Source of the DNA: Acanthacorydalis orientalis
Lineage: Eukaryota; Arthropoda; Insecta; Megaloptera; Corydalidae
Reading direction: 5' to 3'
NCBI GenBank assembly: GCA_034766995.1
Contig: CM068323.1
Location: 3,791,967 to 3,855,966 of the forward strand
Length of the DNA stretch: 64,000 bases
In this document: positions 25,140-35,289 of the stretch, one piece after another
How positions within the stretch are numbered: the first letter of the stretch is position 1
How the letters are laid out: each line of letters opens with the position of its first letter
Notes under the pieces: generated by a model
The model's database searches: none
What the model saw: only the letters and a program-made list of their open reading frames with translations
What the model was told of the DNA's origin: nothing
Program-made: the position numbers and the translations under genes

Positions 25140-26130
25140 TTCTCACAATGCTGGCTAATTTGTAAAATTTTGTTAAAGACAGGACAATGATACGAGTAAT
25201 ACAATATGGAAGACTTACATGTTACACTTATATCTCTAGAGAACGTTAAATCGATAGTGGTATATTTTAAAGTTGTGAAGTCAGTTTGATCTGTGGCCAA
25301 GACCAGTCTAAACTTGTCATTCAGAAACTGTATCAGACGATCGTTCGACGCATCAATATTAAAGTCTCCGGTGAACAGAAGCTGTATGTTGGAATCGCAG
25401 GGCCAGTCACTAAATAGCCAGTAACTATTGTTCTGACATGATCTGTGTAGTAAAGCATTAGTTGAAAAAGAAACATCTCAATATAGTTAAATGGGAAGTG
25501 TGTTGGCTTCAACGGATACGCGAAACCGTTATTTTTAATCAACGTTGGCACCTTTCTTTGCTTTACTAATGTAAAGCAGTTTGAGCACAACTGTTGAACG
25601 TCTTCATCTATAAATTTATGTTGTAAGAATTGCAACATAGCTGAATTTGGCCGTTTTACATTATTTTGGAACCATATACGGTCACAAACTCTACAAACAG
25701 AGCCCAACTTGTTGCCATAAAAGGTCTTTTCAGACTGCTCCATCGCCAAACCCCATTGATTTTTAAACGCTAAATATCTATTATCAAACGTCACATCAGA
25801 TCCTGTTTCGTCGCATTCCATCGATTCCATCTCACTGTCGCTATTTATTCCCTGTGAACTTGCATCAGGCGTTGCAGCGTTCGCGTGACTGTGCGACTGT
25901 TGTTCGCCTCAACTTGTCGACGCCGCCTCATCCTCCGCACTCGTTCTGCTGCTGTCATAGGGGCCTTTTTAGATTCTTCATTCAGTCTTCTTTCACTCTG
26001 TAACCGTTTACGATACTTATTTACCTTCTTGTTTTGAAGATATTTGGACATTTTTACAATTTTAGAGAAAATTAGTCTAGTTTCAACACTATCTGTGTAT
26101 ATCTTTTCAATTGATCTCATTATTGTCACG
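25140..26130 (-). pseudogene. Helitron polyprotein fragment H1 (DUF6570-like + endonuclease-like)
   Basis: The minus strand starts MSKYLQNKKVNKYRKRLQSE near 26,051, then MTAAERVRRMRRRRQVEAN, a basic region. After a frame break it reads GSVCRVCDRIWFQNNVK, LCSNCFTLVKQRKVP, NGFAYPLKPTHFP (25,720-25,490), matching DUF6570 at the N-terminal side of arthropod Helitron proteins. It then jumps to LLFTGDFNIDASNDRLIQFL and TTLKYTTIDLTFSRDI (25,390-25,220), matching an endonuclease/exonuclease/phosphatase segment found at the C-terminal end of some. The replication initiator and helicase domains are absent. Family recall, not a search. Confidence 0.65.
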
Positions 26131-26385
26131 ATTTGTATTTTATTTTATAGCACCTGTTCAACTCTGCCAAACGATCCCTCACACAACATCCTACACTTAC
26201 GTACTCTTGAGCTACATTATTTTTTCCGCGCGGCGAACCGATAATATTGAACTACAATTTGCCGACAATGTTGTGGCGGCCTGTGACGTCACGCGTTTAA
26301 GGTCAACATTGCATAACATTCTTATATCTTTTCTTTATTAAACCATGTATTGTTTATGTGGATATGCGTTATAGTTTTAAAGATA

Positions 26386-27092
26386 TTAAGGGGACCCGGT
26401 GGTCTAGCGGCCTAAAATTTAAGCTATTTTAAAAATTTTTTTTCTATATGAGGGTAATGAATAATGCTTTCAAATTTTTTTACACTTATTTTATTACTAA
26501 TAAACTACACAAAAATGAAAATAAAGACAAAAAAAATTTTTTTTTAAATTAGAAAAATGATGCTGAAGTCTCCCTCTCTAAAAAAATGGAATTGCGTGGT
26601 GAATGATGATTTATCTCTCCCTCTGATCTGAAATAAAACAATTGACGAATTTTTAATTAGTATAAGTATAACTATCGCAGGAAGTAGAATAAAAAAAAAA
26701 ATTGACAAAATGGCGCGTAGTCAAAAGTACAAGTTTGAAAATGACCAGTATTTTTGAATGTTTTGTTAATAAAAAAAATATAAGGAAACTATTAGTACGG
26801 AAACTACTAGAGAGCTAGAACTATTCAGAATAACATATTAAAATTTCAGACAAATCGGTCGAGTAGTTTTTTTTTCTGGTCCCCGCAAGACGAAAAAAAG
26901 TAGTTTCGAGATAAACGCGTTTAAAGTTATCCACTCCACTTATTCTTCTATCTACCTGACCTTCTAATGGGCTGTAGATCCTGAAATACTCTGAATTTCG
27001 TCATCAAATTTTAACAGTATATTTTTAAGATACTATACTTTCGAAAGAAAAAATCGATTTTTCGACAATTCTAGACCACCGGGTCCCCTTAA
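26386..27092 (+). mobile_element. TTAA MITE, copy 4
   Basis: 707 bp with TTAA at 26,386-26,389 and 27,089-27,092 and both 18-bp termini. The unoccupied version of its target is at 30,882-30,885 (GTTATTAAGATTTGTTTAAT), in the second copy of the same Helitron fragment, with one TTAA. The centre (26,783-26,815) is rearranged: GGAAACTATTAGTACGGAAA duplicates a short piece. Confidence 0.95.
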
Positions 27093-28015
27093 GATTTGTT
27101 TAGTACACACAAAATCGTAACATCGACGGTCGCATAGTTTCCACCCATATTAAACCTGTGATGTAAGACGTTTTCCGTCAAAAAAATCTAATCTTCTGTG
27201 AACCGAACTAACGGTAGCGACCAGCCCCGATGCTTTTCTGAGTGAGACAGATATACAAAGGGCATTGTTTTTTAATCCACCCTGTATAAATAATTTCTAT
27301 TTGGATGATTGTTTATTCATTTACCTACAGAGTTTAAAATTTCCCAGCGGACACCTTTTGTAATATTCCAGATATTTTTATTAACCGAAAAGAACTGCGT
27401 TCACTGTGCAAATTTCATCGAGAGTCTTGATAAATCAGAAAGGAATCTCTTTTAATGCTGTTCAGTTTTATTAAGTTTAACTTACTGACCGTCATCTATA
27501 GTAATATGTATAGTAATGTGAGTGGTCTACATTTGCAGTCGACGTACTGAAGAATAACGTATCCGATTAATATTCGGCTAGCGGCGACTGCCCGGGCCAC
27601 GTATCCCGTTCGACATGCCCTACAATTGAGTCCAATTAGCGGAGGTCAACAGCATAAATGGGCATCAATGACTGTAACACTGCGGCTGCTGCGACTGCTG
27701 TCTTGAAACAGTTTCGAGAAATATTCGGGAAGTGTGTGCAGTTTGACAACTACGTGCTGATAACACTGACTTGACCGCCAATTAAAAGAGATACGGACGA
27801 CTATGTCTCGACTTAAACGTCTATAAAGTGTGTACTGAATTATGTATCGATCAGTATGTAAAGTTTCATATCATCCGTGGTGATTTTTATGCGATTTATC
27901 AGTATACAAAAGTACAGGTTTTCCAATAAGAACGAATTTTATTAATTTGAAAGAATATACAGGATTTAAGCTGAAATTTCTAGTTACTTGATTGTAAATA
28001 ATAGTTGGGAGCAGT
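27093..28015. other. Helitron flank, then unique GC-richer segment, then Z end
   Basis: 27,093-27,182 continues the H1 flank shared with 30,886-30,975 (CACAAAATCGTAACATCGAC... to AAGACGTTTTCCGTCAA). 27,530-27,830 is unique and less AT-rich (GCGGCGACTGCCCGGGCCAC, homeodomain-like ATTAG/TAAT words) with no ORF: a candidate conserved non-coding or 5'UTR block. 27,912-28,010 (ACAGGTTTTCCAATAAGAAC) is a family Z terminus. Confidence 0.45.
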
Positions 28016-28445
28016 GGCGGGTCAAGTGAGTGTTGGACGTGGCGACCGCCAGGGGTCTAGGACTAGGAAGGACTCCGAGATCGGGGAAAAAAATTAATCA
28101 TTACATAAAGAAATGAAGCTTTCAATTCAAAGTCTTAGATGATATATTAGGTTGGTAGGAAAATGATTCCTGTTTATGACCTTTAAATTCATATACGTTT
28201 TTAATTTAAGTGATTCTAAAAAATCCAGTGAGGGTAATTCCTGGGTTCAGAATCCATTTACAATGACGGATAGGCCAGCGGGCTTCAGCGCAAGTGATTA
28301 TGAAAACCTAATTGACTTAATTAGTGACTCTGATTTAAAACAAAACACAAGGAAGTTCCATTTAATTTCTGAACAAATGTAACAGAAGAGTACCTACTAT
28401 GTCAAAACTAGATACTTTTGTTTTACTTCCTTTTACAACGACATA
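28016..28445 (+). pseudogene. hAT transposase C-terminal fragment
   Basis: CAGTGGCGGGTCAAG at 28,016 is a typical hAT terminal repeat. Beyond it a plus-strand frame reads VQNPF, then PAGFSASDYENLIDLISDSD and TRKF (28,240-28,370). After stops comes F-T-T-T-Y-E at 28,430. This matches the ZBED-like hAT tail (NPF...L...LIDL.SDS.LK..F...LLPFTTTYLCE). Mariner D1 is inserted exactly in the TTY codons. No dimerisation domain upstream. Confidence 0.6.
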
Positions 28446-29374
28446 CGAGGTCAGACAATTAAGTAATGCGACCGATTTTTTTTTCTCGGCCTGTGGTAAC
28501 ACTGCGAACCTGTAACTCCGCCACCGTAATAGCAGATCCCTACTCTCTCGATTGAGACCTTGACCACCCTCGTACGATCATTTCTTCGCCAGCTGTTTAG
28601 TGTTTTGTAACAACGCGCGAGTAGTGCATGTCACGAAAATGAATATATATATATATATATCGCTCAAGATTGTCTCGAGCAGGTTGAAAGTGATCCTACT
28701 CTTCTCGATCGAGTTATTACTGGTGATGAAAGTTGGTTCTTTCAATATGACCCCGAAACTAAACGACAAAGCCAACAATGGCTGTCCCCTGGAGCACCAA
28801 GGCCAAAGAAGGCGAGAATGAGCAAGTCCAAAGTGAAAACCATGTTGATTTGCTTCTTCGACCGCAAAGGGGTGGTTCACAAAGAGTTCGTACCACCTGG
28901 ACAAACCGTAAATCAAGTATTCTACCGCAATGTGCTCGAAAAATTACGAAAAAGGGTGCTCAGAGTGCGTCCAGAGATCGCGAAGACTTGGGTTCTGCAT
29001 CACGACAATGCTCCCTGTCGCAGTGCGTTCAGTGTCTCTCAGTTTTTGGCGTCTAAAGGCATCGCAACGTCACCACAACCGCCCTATTCACCGGACATGT
29101 CACCCTGCGACTTTTTCCTATTCCCCCATATGAAAAAATTCGTCAAAGGTCGACATTTTGACTCCGTTGAAGATATCCAAGAATCTGTGACGAGGGTACT
29201 CGGAGAGGTCCCACAAGAAGTGTTCCAGAATTGTTACGAAAACTGGAAAACTCGCTGGAATAAGTGTATAGATGCGGGAGGGGACTACTTTGAAGGGGAT
29301 CGCAGCGATGTACCTTAATTTTTAAATATACTCGATTTTTGAATTTTGTCGCATTACTTAATTGTCTGACCTCG
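28446..29374 (+). mobile_element. Deleted mariner D1
   Basis: 929 bp. CGAGGTCAGACAATTAAGTA and its reverse complement form the ends; TA at 28,444-28,445 and 29,375-29,376. It is shortened internally relative to a roughly 1.3-kb mariner. Same family as D2 and D3. Confidence 0.95.
28600..29318 (+). pseudogene. mariner D1 transposase lacking the DNA-binding domain
   Basis: The leader encodes MFCNNARVVHVTK and is fused directly to the region before the first catalytic Asp: the two HTHs are deleted. At the junction a (TA)n of about 17 bp (28,644-28,660) replaces CAT of D3, a 14-bp gain that puts the leader out of frame with IAQDCLEQVESD. The catalytic domain is otherwise whole: VITGDESWFF, LHHDNAPCRSAF and YSPDMSPCDFFLF (DD34D), ending EGDRSDVP* at 29,318. 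Confidence 0.92.
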
Positions 29375-29399
29375 TAGGTTGAATTTTTTATTAATCTGT

Positions 29400-30017
29400 T
29401 GGAATCATCTGTTATGTGTTCTCATTAAAGTGCATGAACCTACAAATTTGTTGAAATCTTGTGCGAGTCATAATTTTTGCAAATATTGGTGTTTCTATCA
29501 AGTGATCTTTTGACCAATAGTCTTGAATTTTACTCTTTTTCATTTGCCCCATTATAATTATAAGTCCAAGAAACTTCTTCATTTCTATTATGGTAACATC
29601 GGTCCACTTTAATGCATTTTTGGAAACTTCATATTTACTTGTTGATTATGATATTTATTTTTTTCATTACATAGATACGAGAAGAACGCATCGTTAAAGA
29701 ATAGCTCAGTTGCATCGACCACATTTTCAGAATATTCTTGAATCAACGCTATGCTTGGAATTCCTTCAAATGATTCTAATACCTTTCCACACCGGACTAA
29801 TAATATCAATTTCTGATTCACTGTCAATACTTTCATCCTCTTCTGATTCAGAATTACTGTCACTGTCTGTTTCAGATAAAATACTTGGGCACCTTTTTTT
29901 GATCGGAACAATATCACTATCTGAATAATCACTTTTTTCACGTTCATCTTCTATACTTTCACAATCACTTGTTAAGTCTGATAATTCATCATACAATTCG
30001 GTTTCAAATTTATTCAT
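29400..30017 (-). pseudogene. piggyBac transposase N-terminal half (P4)
   Basis: Starts MNKFETELYDELSDLTSDCE at 30,017, acidic through SDSNSESEEDESIDSESEID to about 29,800. After a frame break it reads FNDAFFSYLCNEKNKYHNQQ, then WTDVTIIEMKKFLGLIIIMG, IQDYWSKDHLIETPIFAKIM, and FQQICRFMHF near 29,430. This is the canonical order of the piggyBac N-terminal DDE_Tnp_1_7 region (EIK.FLGL.I.MG, DYWS.D, F.KIM.R.RF..I.RF.HF). It ends where D1 is inserted. The catalytic core is missing. Confidence 0.85.
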
Positions 30018-30125
30018 TTTGGTAGGAAATATAACACAAATTAAGCTTAAATACTATAATCGCTGAACCATGAGAATAAGAAAATTGTTACAAATTTTTA
30101 CATTGTACTTTGTTGTTAATTTCCT

Positions 30126-30978
30126 TCATTTGTAAATTACTGTTGTAAGAATTGCAACATAGCTGCATTTGGCCGTTTTATATTATTTTAGAACCATATA
30201 CGGTCACAAACTCCATAAACAGAACCCAACTTGTTGCCATAAAATGTCAAACTGCTCTGTCTTCAGACCCCACTGATTTTTAAACGCTACACATCTATTC
30301 TCAAATGTTACATCCGCTTCTGTTTCGTCGCATTCCATTGGTTCCATCTCACTGTCGACATCTATTCCGTGTGGCCTTGCATCAGGCATTACAGCATTCA
30401 CGTGACTGTTGTTCGCCTCAACTTGTCGACACTGCCTCATCCACCGCAATCGTTCTGCTGCTTTTGTATTCCTCATTCAGTCTTCTTTCACTTTATAACC
30501 GTTTACAATACTTATTTACCTTCTTGTTACGAAGAAATTAGACATTTTTAAAATTTTAGAGAAAATTAGTCCAGTTTCAACACTTTATCATTGTATATCT
30601 TTTCAATTGCTTCCAGCATTGTCACTGTTAGTATCTTATTTTACAGCACTTGTCCAGCTCTGTCAAACGATACCTCACACAACATCCTACACTTACGCAC
30701 TCTTGAGCTACATTAATTTTTCCGCGCGGCGAATCGATAATATTCCACTACAATTTGGCGACAATGTTATGGCGACCTGTGACGTCATGCGCTTAAGGTT
30801 AACATTGCATAACATTCTCTCATCTATGCTTTATTAAACCATATATTGCTTGTATGGATATGCGTTATAATTTTAAAGTTATTAAGATTTGTTTAATATA
30901 CACAAAATCGTAACATCGACTTTCTCATAGTCTCCACCCATATTAAAACCGCGGTGTAAGACGTTTTCCGTCAATAAA
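30126..30978 (-). pseudogene. Helitron fragment H2, the unoccupied paralogue of H1
   Basis: Homologous to 25,605-26,385 plus 27,093-27,185. It carries AAERLRWMRQCRQVEANN and DETEADVTFENRCVAFKNQW (30,470-30,250) and breaks off at the CRVCDRIW region near 30,200. Homology continues through CCGCGCGGCGAA (30,721) to AAGACGTTTTCCGTCAA (30,960). Where H1 has MITE copy 4, this copy has a single TTAA at 30,882-30,885. More degraded than H1. Confidence 0.7.
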
Positions 30979-31585
30979 TGTAAAAATTGAATCCTGTCAT
31001 TTTTAATTTAGTGTTTCAGTTCAATTCAATATAATTATGTATGAAAGATTATATCGTCAAATGACATGACATAATGAAGCCCCTTTAGATTATGTAGTAA
31101 AATTTTGAATACCATTCTTTATGCCGCCCACCCTGTATTTATAAATATAGAAACATGCATCTAATTCATTTTCTATACACGGTCGTAAAATAAACAACGA
31201 TTTTTATATAAAATCAGAACAAGCAGATATTATGAAATCTGGTATCACATTTACAAGAGTGTGAAATTGGTTATGATTTAAACACACGTGATGATATAAG
31301 AAATAAATACGTGTGTAACTGTATTTTTTCTGAGTTATCTTCATTAATTCTATGGAAATTTCCAGCGTCGATGATGGCACCGCATATTTAATGCATATCA
31401 GCTTAGGAAATAAATTCATGTGCGAAGCGTGTGGTGAGGTTAACACTGATACAAGTTGATAATTTTTATATGTTTATGTTAAAAATAGACAAGCAGCACG
31501 ATGATAATTCGATTTGTATTAAATAAATAAACTGGTATTGATAGCCGTGTTTTATATAAGAAGTTCGCTCAGACTTCACAGTATA
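30979..31585. other. Intergenic, nothing recognised
   Basis: AT-rich. A minus-strand frame (31,446-31,204) has no recognisable domain. Confidence 0.3.
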
Positions 31586-32502
31586 CGAGGTCAGACAATT
31601 AAGTAATGCGACAAAATTCAAAAATCGAGTATATTTAAAAATTAAGGTACATCGCTGCGATCCCCTTCAAAGTAGTCCCCTCCCGCATCTATACACTTAT
31701 TCCAGCGAGTTTTACAGTTTTCGTAACAATTCTGGAGCACTTCTTGTGGGACCTCTCCGAGTACACTCGTCACAGATTCTTGGATATCTTCAACGGAGTC
31801 AAAATGTCGACCTTTGACGAATTTTTTCATATGGGGGAATAGGAAAAAGTCGCAGGGTGACATGTCCGGTAAATAGGGCGGTTGTGGTAACGTTGCGATG
31901 CCTTTAGACGCCAAAAACTGAGAGACACTGAACGCACTGTGACAGGGAGCATTGTCGTGATGCAGAACCCAAGTCTTCGCGACTCTCGACGCACTCTGAG
32001 CACCCTTTTTCGTAATTTTTCGAGCACATTGCGGTAGAATACTTGATTTACGGTTTGTCCAGGTGGTACGAACTCTTTGTGAATCACCCCTTTGCTGTCG
32101 AAGAACCAAATCAACATGGTTGATTGGCGCCTCGTCTTTAACGCTCTCACGGCCTTTTTTAAAATCGGCATGCCACCGAAGCACCTGACTACGACTCCGG
32201 GCATCACTACCATACACTTTAAGCACTTTTTCATAAGTTTCTGTCGCGGTTTCGCCGAGTTTTGCACAAAATTTTATCGCGCACCGTTGCTCTAAATTTC
32301 TCTGTTCCATTTTCGTGACATGCACTACTCGCGCGTTGTTACAAAACACTAAACAGCTGGCGAAGAAATGATCGTACGAGGGTGTTCAAGGTCTCAATCG
32401 AGAGAGTAGGGATCTGCTATTACGGTGGCGGAGTTACAGATTCGCAGTGTTACCACAGGCCGAGAAAAAAAATCGGTCGCATTACTTAATTGTCTGACCT
32501 CG
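31586..32502 (-). mobile_element. Deleted mariner D2
   Basis: 917 bp, same terminal repeats as D1, TA at 31,584-31,585 and 32,503-32,504. It retains a different subset of the transposase than D1 and D3. Confidence 0.95.
31642..32349 (-). pseudogene. mariner D2 transposase, middle deleted
   Basis: A continuous 235-codon frame. MEQRNLEQRCAIKFCAKLGE to GRESVKDEA (32,310-32,130) is the first HTH. It joins near 32,128 to the stretch following the first Asp, losing the second HTH and TGDESW. After the join the frame is shifted (RKSSILPQCARKITKKG is an out-of-frame reading of the D1 equivalent VNQVFYRNVLEKLRKR). A 1-bp loss near 31,985 restores it, so TWVLHHDNAPCHSAF, PCDFFLF and EGDRSDVP* are in frame. 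Two of three catalytic Asp remain. Confidence 0.92.
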
Positions 32503-32504
32503 TA

Positions 32505-32990
32505 ATTTCAGCGACACTGTGATGTTCCAAATTCACTTTTGTAAATGAATCATTTTTATCAAACATGCCAAAAGAAACTTTCCGATCGAAAATATTCATT
32601 AAATTATTTTTGATAATTTTTTTTATTTTTACTTATCCGTATTTTATGACAATGACATCAATTTTAAATTCTCAAAGTGTAGAAATTTTGATCAGAGATT
32701 TTTTCTACAGTCTGTGGCTTGACAGAGAATCCATTGGTAAACTGTGAACAATTTTCATACTTATACAGTTAAAATAGTGTCAAGTGATTGATGTAACACA
32801 GAATTAAATAAGAAAAATATCATACAAATATTAGACTGGTAAAAAAATAATTTCGGTTTATAACCTTCGAATTCACATACATTTTTCTTTTTTTTTGATT
32901 TTTCTAGTTGTTTCATTCTTAGTGTCATATACTTATGTTTAAAGCTTCAAGTCAATAATTTGTTTAGTATTGATTTGACAGCCCACCGAA
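32505..32990. other. Intergenic with a mariner-type terminus
   Basis: TATTAGACTGGTAAAAAAAT at 32,830 and TATTAGGTTGGTAGGAAAAT at 28,145 are the same mariner-type terminus (TTAGGTTGGT...). The first may be the left end of element G. No gene otherwise. Confidence 0.35.
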
Positions 32991-32994
32991 TTGA

Positions 32995-34110
32995 ACGCTT
33001 CAAGGATCTTTTTTAAAAATGGAAAAAGTGGAAATTCGTACCGTGATTATTTTATTTTAAAAAGCTTAAGTGCAATAGATTTTTTTAAAAAAGTGCTATA
33101 TTCAGTATTAGGGACTCCTCTCCATCGAATACGATTGTTAAGTCCCTGGAATGCTGAACTTAAAATGGATCAGACGAGCACCAGTGATGAACAGCACCAC
33201 GCAATGGATGTCCCATTGAAGTGATTACGACAGAAATGATTGAAAAATCCACAAAAGCGTTTCGGAAGATCGTAGAGTGAAATAGTGACTGAGATAGCAA
33301 ACACTTTCAGCATATGAACGGAACGTGTGCGCAATATCTTACATAAACATTTGGGTATGAGAAATCTGTGCGTTAGATGGGTGCCGTTTGTTCATACCTG
33401 ACCAGAAAACTGTCGAAAGAACGTTTCAACCGATTGTTTTGCACTCGTCTTTAAGTGCAATTCAACTGAATTTTTGAATCGATACATACCTTTGATGAGA
33501 CTTGGGTCCATCACTACACTCCTGAGACCGAGCAACAGTCGAAATAATGGACCACGAAAGTCGAACCAACTCCAAAGAAAGCAGACAATTATATTATCGA
33601 CTGGTAAGGTTATGGCGATTCTTTTTTGGGATGCGCGTGTATTACTCTTCATTGACTACCTTGAAAAGGGGAAATATTATGCGAACTTATTTCAGCATTT
33701 GAATGATGAAATCAGGAAAAAATCGACCATATTTGGTGGAAGAAAAGTGCTGTTTCATCATGTCAATGCACCAGCCCACATATCAGTTGTTGCGATTACT
33801 AAAATCAGTTCAATTTGCTTGCCCACCCACCATACTTGCCAGATTTGGCCCTAAGCGACTCCTGTCTTTTTCCTAATCACAAATAATGGCTCGGTGGGAA
33901 AAAGATTTGCGGACGACAATGAAGTCAGCGACGCTGTAAATGGCTTCTTTGAGAATCTTAACAAATCAGTCTATCAGTCAGGTATAACAGCTCTAGAATA
34001 TCATTGGGAAAAGTGTATCTAGCTAAATAGAAATTATGTTGATAAGAAATCGATGAAAGTCAATCAAAAAAAAATGTTTTCTTACTCAGATCGTGAACTT
34101 TTCACCTTAT
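32995..34110 (+). pseudogene. Decayed mariner transposase (G)
   Basis: Plus-strand pieces in order: FILKSLSAIDFFKKVLYSVLG (33,045), HLGMRNLCVRWVP (33,345), STGKVMAILFWDARVLLFID (33,600), YLEKGKYYANLFQHLNDEIR, RKVLFHHVNAPAHISVV (33,735), FADDNEVSDAVNGFFE and EYHWEKCI (33,910-34,020). The second catalytic Asp is changed (HHVNAP where the family has HQDNAP). Many stops and shifts. It resembles mariner B more than C or D. AAGGTGAAAAGTTCACG (inverted, 34,095-34,111) is probably its right end. Confidence 0.8.
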
Positions 34111-34397
34111 TCTGATAAATGTTAAAATCGTACACTATTTTCTGTCTAAAATAATATAGTGCTATCACTTAAGTCGTTTTGATTTCAGTCGATATTTAGT
34201 ATTTCAATACAGTATTCTTCCATGCAAGTTAAATAGTATCCGTTCTCAAGGGTTTGATTAGCTGTGAGTGTATACAATCAGACAAAAACGCCTTCGGACA
34301 CTCACGACTCACGTACAAAAATCCGTATAATTTTTGCATTTTTATAAATATATTTATGAAACTTAACACATATATTCTTTATCTATATTAACTTATT

Positions 34398-34402
<5 letters not shown>
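34111..34402. other. Intergenic; eroded Tc1-type end
   Basis: ACAATCAGACAAAAACGCCT near 34,274 resembles Tc1-like ends (CAGTCAGACAAAAA.GTCTCCGTA) seen at 38,190, 61,880 and 62,264. No gene. Confidence 0.3.
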
Positions 34403-34466
<64 letters not shown>

Positions 34467-34475
34467 GTGTGTGTG
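34403..34475. repeat. (TA)n(TG)n microsatellite
   Basis: TA repeats followed by GTGTGTGT and the word TTAGTATGT also found in the 7-kb and 48-kb repeats. Confidence 0.95.
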
Positions 34476-34705
34476 TGTTAGTATGTCCATATAAACAAGG
34501 TAGTAGATGATTTTTCGCATCCTTTTATTTTTTTGTGGCTAAATACTATTTTATATATACAGTAAACCCTTGTATAACGCGGTACTCTCATAAATCTCAC
34601 CCTCGGGAACACTTACCCTCACCCACCTTATTCTCCGGTCCTGTTTCCGACAGATTATCATTTTTTTCAAAAAATATTTGAGTAATTTCCTACGAGAGGA
34701 GGAGG

Positions 34706-34800
34706 TTAAAGGGTTAATATTTGGTTAAAGAGAACAATGGATGAATGTGCTTCCTACGCCATCTCTTGTAAATCGGTACGAATTAATTCCAACACCTAAC
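34706..34800 (-). mobile_element. Family Y mariner terminal fragment
   Basis: The reverse complement starts TTAGGTGTTGGAATTAATTC and continues through GAGATGGCGTAGGAAG to ATTGTTCTC, matching the ends at 19,258 and 41,475. Only the terminal 95 bp is present. Confidence 0.6.
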
Positions 34801-34984
34801 ATTAAAAAAATAACACATTTAAATTTATTTCTAAGAAAACAATAACAAAAGTAAATTCAATGTCGAAAAACAAAAAAGTATCCGTACATTTGTGGGTTCA
34901 TCATAAGTTCTGCATGTCCTGACATGTTCATTTCTGTTCAAGTCGCGTATGTTTAGTCATAAAGGCATTAAGTGTTATCTCAAG

Positions 34985-35260
34985 GAAACTTTCGAATAAA
35001 GAAGAATGGTTTATTATAAAAAGGATTGGAAAAAAGTCAATAATCACTTTATCAGAAGAAGAAGCACAGTTTAAAATAGATTTTAATAAAACTGTAACCC
35101 CCATAATCATGCAAAATATATTGCATACTCCTGGTTGTAATACTAGAGTACTTAGGAAAATCCCGATGTAACTGAAATCAATAAGGCTAAAAGAATTGAC
35201 TTTGCAAAATGCCACCAAAACAAAAATATGGATTTTTGGAAAAGAGTAATCATTTTTTTT
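34985..35260 (+). pseudogene. Tc1-like transposase DNA-binding fragment
   Basis: The plus strand reads LSEEEAQFKIDFNKTVTPII, MQNILHTPGCNTRVLRK, SIRLKELTLQNATKTK. This is the second HTH and linker of a Tc1-like transposase (.. STRTLRR.L...G..S..P...PLL...). One stop follows KIPM. No catalytic domain follows before the hAT-like end at 35,300. Confidence 0.55.
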
Positions 35261-35289
35261 TTGATGAAAGTAAATTTATTTTTTTTCGT

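Noticed and set aside
28159..28382. Independent small host gene at 28.2 kb
   Set aside because: The residues fit the C-terminal part of a hAT transposase and lie 150 bp inside a hAT-type terminus.
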